Below, in pieces: positions 60,119 to 64,000 of a stretch of 64,000 nt of DNA. Below the pieces are notes generated by a model. It was not told the DNA's origin. It saw only the letters and a list, made by a program, of their open reading frames with translations, and did not search any database. Where the stretch lies: the NCBI RefSeq assembly GCF_002243175.1, contig NZ_NDYF01000017.1, forward strand, positions 1 through 64,000, read 5' to 3'. How positions within the stretch are numbered: position 1 is the first letter of the stretch; the number at the start of each line of letters is the position of its first letter. This DNA is from Finegoldia magna_J. Its GTDB lineage: Bacteria > Bacillota > Clostridia > Tissierellales > Peptoniphilaceae. Position numbers and translations under genes: made by a program.

Positions 60119-61832
60119 TTTCATCACCCCTTAAATTTGCAGCATACATTTCCTTATAAAGCTCTGATGACTTTAATAAGTCCTCATGAGTTCCATAAGA
60201 GTTTAATTTACCATCTTTAATAACAAATATCCTATCTGCATCAACAATTGTCTTTAACCTATGAGCAATGATAATTAAAGTTTTACCCTTAACTAGATTA
60301 GCCAAGGCATTTTGTATGAGAGCTTCATTTTCAGGATCTATATAAGAAGTTGCTTCATCTAAAATTACAATTGGTGCATTCTTTAGCATGGCACGAGCAA
60401 TAGATATCCTTTGTCTTTCTCCGCCAGACAGATGACCTCCACCTTCGCCAACTCTTGTATCATAACCATTAGATAGATTCATAATAAAATCATGGCAGGC
60501 AGATTTTTTACATACCTCTATGATTTCTTCATCAGTAGCTTCTTTATTTCCAAGCCTAATATTTTCCTTTATAGTCATATCAAATAGGAAATTGTCTTGG
60601 GATACAAAAGAAATTAATGAAGATAAGTTTTCAAGGGATAAGCCTTTCGTTTCCACTCCACCGATTTTAATATACCCTTTATCTACATTCCAAAATCCAG
60701 CAATCAGTTTTGCTATTGTGGACTTACCAGACCCCGAAGGTCCAACGAGTGCTGAAACAGACTTTTCTTTTATTTCCATTGAAAGATTATCAATGACTTT
60801 CTTTTCTCCGTCGTAGGAAAAGTCTACGTCTTGAAGTTCTATATTATAGGATTCTATTTTCTCTCCCTTGTCAATATTTTCTAACTCTCTTGAATCTAAA
60901 ATCTTTCCTATTTCAGAAGTTATAGTTGATATTCTTGACATATCGTCCATATAGTTCATGATTTTTAAAATACTAGAAACTGTAGCAAAGGATAAGACTA
61001 TTAAGGTAATTAAATTTCCTAAATCAATACTTCCATTTATATAAAACAAAATCCCAAAAGGTATGATTGTAATAATTCCCATAGGAGAAAGTAATCTACC
61101 TATGGCAACCCTATTCATAGATTCACCCATCCAGTTATAATAAAAGCTTGCATTATCATAAACTGCATCAGAATATTTTTTATAAGATGATTCGCTTTGA
61201 TTAAATGTCTTTATTACTTCTATTCCATTTATATACTCAACAATGGAATTATTCATGTGTTGACCAATGGCAACCGACTTTCCAAACATTTCCTTATAAT
61301 GAGCATTCATAACAGACATCATAATAGACATTCCTACCACAAATGGAATTAGTGATAGCAAGGTTAAACGCCAATCTAAGGTAAACATGTAAATAAACAA
61401 TAGAATAGGTCCTACTAAATTTGCAGTAAATTCTGGCACTAAGTGGGCAAGGGATGTTTCCATAGAATCAACTTGCTCAACTATAATATTTTTTAATTCT
61501 CCAGATGATCTTGATAATACATCTCCCAGTGGCATCTTGAATAATTTCTTAGAAATATCATTTCTGATTTCACCTAAAGAATTAAAAGTTGCCGTATGAG
61601 AAATACTTGTTGATATTCCTGCTGCCACTTCTTTAATAACAAATGTTATTAAAATACTTATACAAAGTGAAGTATATAAACTCGTATCGCTTACGCCATT
61701 AATCAAATTTACAATTATTTTTGCCATATAAATATAGGAAAAAAGACCAGCCACCACCCCAACTGTTGCAAGTAGGACGGATATAAAATATGAGCCTTTT
61801 CTTTTATTTACATATTCTTTTACTAAATTCAC
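60111..61832 (-). CDS. ABC half-transporter (membrane domain plus ATPase), partner 1
   Basis: The 573-residue protein has the same architecture: helices to about residue 320, Walker A GPSGSGKST, FVSQDNFLFD, LSGGERQR, ILDEATSYID and HRLKT. The start is GTG 61832, 7 bases after AGGAGG. With its downstream neighbour, the MATE pump and the ECF-type ATPase it resembles transport cassettes of siderophore or metal-ligand loci on Gram-positive elements (the equibactin-type arrangement comes to mind). The substrate is not determined here. Confidence 0.85.
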   Translation of the reverse strand: MNLVKEYVNKRKGSYFISVLLATVGVVAGLFSYIYMAKIIVNLINGVSDTSLYTSLCISILITFVIKEVAAGISTSISHTATFNSLGEIRNDISKKLFKMPLGDVLSRSSGELKNIIVEQVDSMETSLAHLVPEFTANLVGPILLFIYMFTLDWRLTLLSLIPFVVGMSIMMSVMNAHYKEMFGKSVAIGQHMNNSIVEYINGIEVIKTFNQSESSYKKYSDAVYDNASFYYNWMGESMNRVAIGRLLSPMGIITIIPFGILFYINGSIDLGNLITLIVLSFATVSSILKIMNYMDDMSRISTITSEIGKILDSRELENIDKGEKIESYNIELQDVDFSYDGEKKVIDNLSMEIKEKSVSALVGPSGSGKSTIAKLIAGFWNVDKGYIKIGGVETKGLSLENLSSLISFVSQDNFLFDMTIKENIRLGNKEATDEEIIEVCKKSACHDFIMNLSNGYDTRVGEGGGHLSGGERQRISIARAMLKNAPIVILDEATSYIDPENEALIQNALANLVKGKTLIIIAHRLKTIVDADRIFVIKDGKLNSYGTHEDLLKSSELYKEMYAANLRGDENA

Positions 61833-61869
61833 TTTAAAACCTCCTTTAGTAATATTTTTAAATAGTTTA

Positions 61870-63222
61870 TTATATTTTTTTTATTTCAGAGGGCATTCTA
61901 TTAAGCTCTCCAATCATCATTGCTATTCCAGCTAAAATCATAATTAAATCTACAAGAGGTTCAGCAAACCATACTGCCTTAACTCCAAATGTCATTGGTA
62001 GAATAATCATGGCAGGAACGAATAAAAATAATTGTCTTAGCATGACGATTATGCCTGCCTTTTTAGCATTTCCTATTGCTTGGAAGAATGTTATAGACAT
62101 AACCATTACTCCATATAAGATAAATATAGAATAGAATAGTCTAAAGTTTCCTACTCCCTGAGTTATAATACTTTCTTCTACTCCAAATAGGGAAAGGATG
62201 TTTTTTGAAAATAATAAGACTGGTAGCCAAAATATGGCTGCAAGAACAAGTCCTCCAATGGAGAATACCTTCATTGCCTCCTTTACCCTGTCATATCTTT
62301 TTGCTCCAAAGTTTGTACCAACAACAGGTTGCAAGCCTTGACTCATTCCCCAAAGTGGAATAAAGGAAAAGGCATATATTCTTAAAGTTGCTGCCATTAA
62401 GATAGCATTTGTATCTCCTCCATATTTAAACGACATTTTGTAAAGCATGGTCTGCTGAATCATAAATAAAACTTGCATCATCATGGCAGATGTTCCGACA
62501 GCAAACATTTCTTTTTTTACTTCTGGCTCAGACTTTATTTTATTTATTTTTACAACTTTACTCTTGTTTTTGAAATAATGTAACGTAATGGCTGCTTGGA
62601 CAAATTGTGCTGTAATAGTTGCAAGTGCAGCTCCTTCAATTGCATATTTTCCCATTAATTTCATTAGAATGGGATCAAGAATTATGTTTAAAAAAGCCCC
62701 TAGCCCCATAATGAGCATTGCTTTTTTCATTAATCCTTCTCCACGCATAACCATGTTTGCTGATTGAGTAAAGTTTACAAATAAAGAACCAATAAAAATT
62801 ACTCGTAAATATCTGATACCATATTCTTTAATTTCTCCACTTGCTCCAACCATATCTAAAAAATGTGGTGCAAGTAAAATTCCGCCTATTGTAATAATTG
62901 ATGAGAATAGAATAACCCAAAAGATTAAATTCCCCATAATTTTATCAACTGTTTTTTGGTCACTCTTTCCTATAGCTCTTGATAAAACCGATGCTGACCC
63001 TACACCAATTAGGGTAGATACTCCGCTATTGAAAAAAGTAAGTGGCATAGCGACACCACAAGCTGTCATTGCAGTTTGCCCTATAATATTTCCTGCAAAA
63101 ATTCCATCCATAAGTGGATAAAGACCTATTACAATCATTCCTATTACAGCAGGGATAGATAATTGAAAAAGTAGGTCTATAGGTCTTTTGCTTAATAATT
63201 GTTCTTTCATATCTTGTTTCAA
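61870..63222 (-). CDS. MATE-family multidrug/metabolite efflux pump
   Basis: The product has 450 residues and 12 helices. MATE marks are the N-terminal RPIDLLFQLSIPAVIGMIVIGLYPLMDGIFAG and the mid-protein second bundle ALMMQVLFMIQQTML-like segment with GMSQGLQPVVGTNFGAKRYDRVKEAMK. It exports cationic compounds with Na+ or H+. The start is TTG 63222, 8 bases after AAGGAG; an ATG five codons in is the alternative. It is in one operon with the ECF ATPase upstream and the ABC pair downstream. Confidence 0.9.
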   Translation of the reverse strand: MKQDMKEQLLSKRPIDLLFQLSIPAVIGMIVIGLYPLMDGIFAGNIIGQTAMTACGVAMPLTFFNSGVSTLIGVGSASVLSRAIGKSDQKTVDKIMGNLIFWVILFSSIITIGGILLAPHFLDMVGASGEIKEYGIRYLRVIFIGSLFVNFTQSANMVMRGEGLMKKAMLIMGLGAFLNIILDPILMKLMGKYAIEGAALATITAQFVQAAITLHYFKNKSKVVKINKIKSEPEVKKEMFAVGTSAMMMQVLFMIQQTMLYKMSFKYGGDTNAILMAATLRIYAFSFIPLWGMSQGLQPVVGTNFGAKRYDRVKEAMKVFSIGGLVLAAIFWLPVLLFSKNILSLFGVEESIITQGVGNFRLFYSIFILYGVMVMSITFFQAIGNAKKAGIIVMLRQLFLFVPAMIILPMTFGVKAVWFAEPLVDLIMILAGIAMMIGELNRMPSEIKKI

Positions 63223-63234
63223 AAAATCAACTCC

Positions 63235-64000
63235 TTACACAATCAGTCCATCTTTAATAAATTTCAAAATATCTTTTTCATGTCCTTGAACATATACTTT
63301 CTTATATCCATCTTCTTCAAGCATTAACACAGAATTACAAACTTTAAAAATAAGTTCTATATCATGAGTTATTATGGCAAAAGGATATATTTTTGAATAT
63401 CTTTTTATTATTTCAGAAATATCATTCATCCTCTTGTAATCTAAACCTGACGTAGGTTCATCAAGAATTATTAGTTTTCTACCACTTAAACAAGCAGTTA
63501 ATAGTGCAAGTCTTTGTTTTTGTCCACCAGATAGATTTTGTGGATGGTCATACCTATTTTCCCAAAGGTCAATATGTTTTAATTCGTTTCTAAGTCTATT
63601 TAAATATTCAACGTCATTAATTCTATCTTTTTGTAAAAGCTCATTTTCCACCGTATCAAAAAATATTTGGTATTCTACATCTTGCATCATATAATAAGAG
63701 TTTCTTAATCTTTCTTTTTTATTTCTCCCAAAGCTTGTTTTGCCTTTAAAGTTTAATAAACCAGCTAAAGATCTTGCAAGAGTCGTTTTACCTACTCCAT
63801 TTTTACCTATAATCGCCATTATCTCATTTTCACATAAGCTTATATTTAAATTTTTTATTAATTCTTTTTTACCAATAGAAATACCAACTCCTCTTATATC
63901 CTCAACTACATTTTTGCAATTATCAATATTTTCAGATAGCAAAAAATTATAGTTAGTTGTTCTTAAAGAGTAATTTTTACAATCCTCTTCTGTTAATTCA
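63235..64000 (-). CDS. ECF-type (CbiO-like) duplicated ATPase, C-terminal part
   Basis: The frame is open to the right edge (ELTEEDCKNYSLRTTNYNF and on). It carries a full second ATPase domain: GKNGVGKTT, QDVEYQIFFDTVENELL (the Q-loop of ECF ATPases), LSGGQKQRL and LDEPTSGLDY. The linker ahead of it suggests that a first ATPase domain lies beyond the window, as in duplicated EcfA proteins. With an S-component and EcfT (not seen) it would import a vitamin, metal or metal-ligand complex. Confidence 0.85.
   Translation of the reverse strand, partial: ELTEEDCKNYSLRTTNYNFLLSENIDNCKNVVEDIRGVGISIGKKELIKNLNISLCENEIMAIIGKNGVGKTTLARSLAGLLNFKGKTSFGRNKKERLRNSYYMMQDVEYQIFFDTVENELLQKDRINDVEYLNRLRNELKHIDLWENRYDHPQNLSGGQKQRLALLTACLSGRKLIILDEPTSGLDYKRMNDISEIIKRYSKIYPFAIITHDIELIFKVCNSVLMLEEDGYKKVYVQGHEKDILKFIKDGLIV

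Noticed and set aside
1..64000. tRNA and rRNA genes
   Set aside because: No cloverleaf-compatible GTTCGAATC-type segments or rRNA sequence were noticed on either strand; a tRNAscan run would settle this.

Overview
The window reads as chromosome of a low-GC, Gram-positive anaerobe. Selenocysteine-dependent glycine/sarcosine/betaine reductase genes, a 2-selenouridine synthase, rubrerythrin, phosphotransacetylase and a strongly AT-rich codon pattern point to the Tissierellia. Finegoldia magna is my best guess, from gene recognition only; no database was searched. Almost all genes lie on the minus strand.

Layout. 1-4428 is the N-terminal part of a giant surface protein with six FMN-binding repeats followed by 636-bp tandem repeats that run off the left edge. 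4.6-12.3 kb holds metabolic and RNA-modification genes (ketopantoate reductase family, CBS/DRTGG pyrophosphatase, a cysteine desulfurase-MnmA pair, a CPBP protease). 12.3-15.1 kb is an ABC efflux system. 15.2-19.1 kb has a YitT-family gene behind a promoter, structured leader and terminator, then rubrerythrin and a lipoprotein. 19.2-22.0 kb is a pseudopilin and prepilin-peptidase operon. 22.8-27.2 kb is a reductase locus (grdX-grdE-grdB, with an in-frame UGA) followed by an NSS transporter broken by a 65-bp duplication. 28.3-34.5 kb encodes a complete-looking non-phosphorylating L-fucose pathway of the Campylobacter jejuni type, with a divergent IclR regulator. 34.6-39.4 kb has TraX, SelU, membrane proteins and Pta. 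39.4-50.4 kb is an origin-proximal block (cysteine desulfurase, cyclodeaminase, parB-parA, cinA, rsmG, mnmG, mnmE). It contains three perfect parS sites and a 1.6-kb noncoding array of large imperfect hairpins.

50.5-64.0 kb looks like one end of a mobile element. A bacteriocin-type ABC gene is cut exactly in its Walker A motif. It is followed by a KilA-N protein, three consecutive large serine recombinases, a 55-residue small protein, a sigma-like protein, and cargo of two ABC half-transporters of the siderophore-uptake-like type, a MATE pump and an ECF-type ATPase that runs off the right edge.

The most unusual signals are the hairpin array between rsmG and cinA/parS, the terminator-ended leader RNA before yitT, the 30-bp direct repeats that break (and could restore) the NSS transporter, and the element junction inside the Walker A codons. 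No tRNA or rRNA gene and no CRISPR array was seen.
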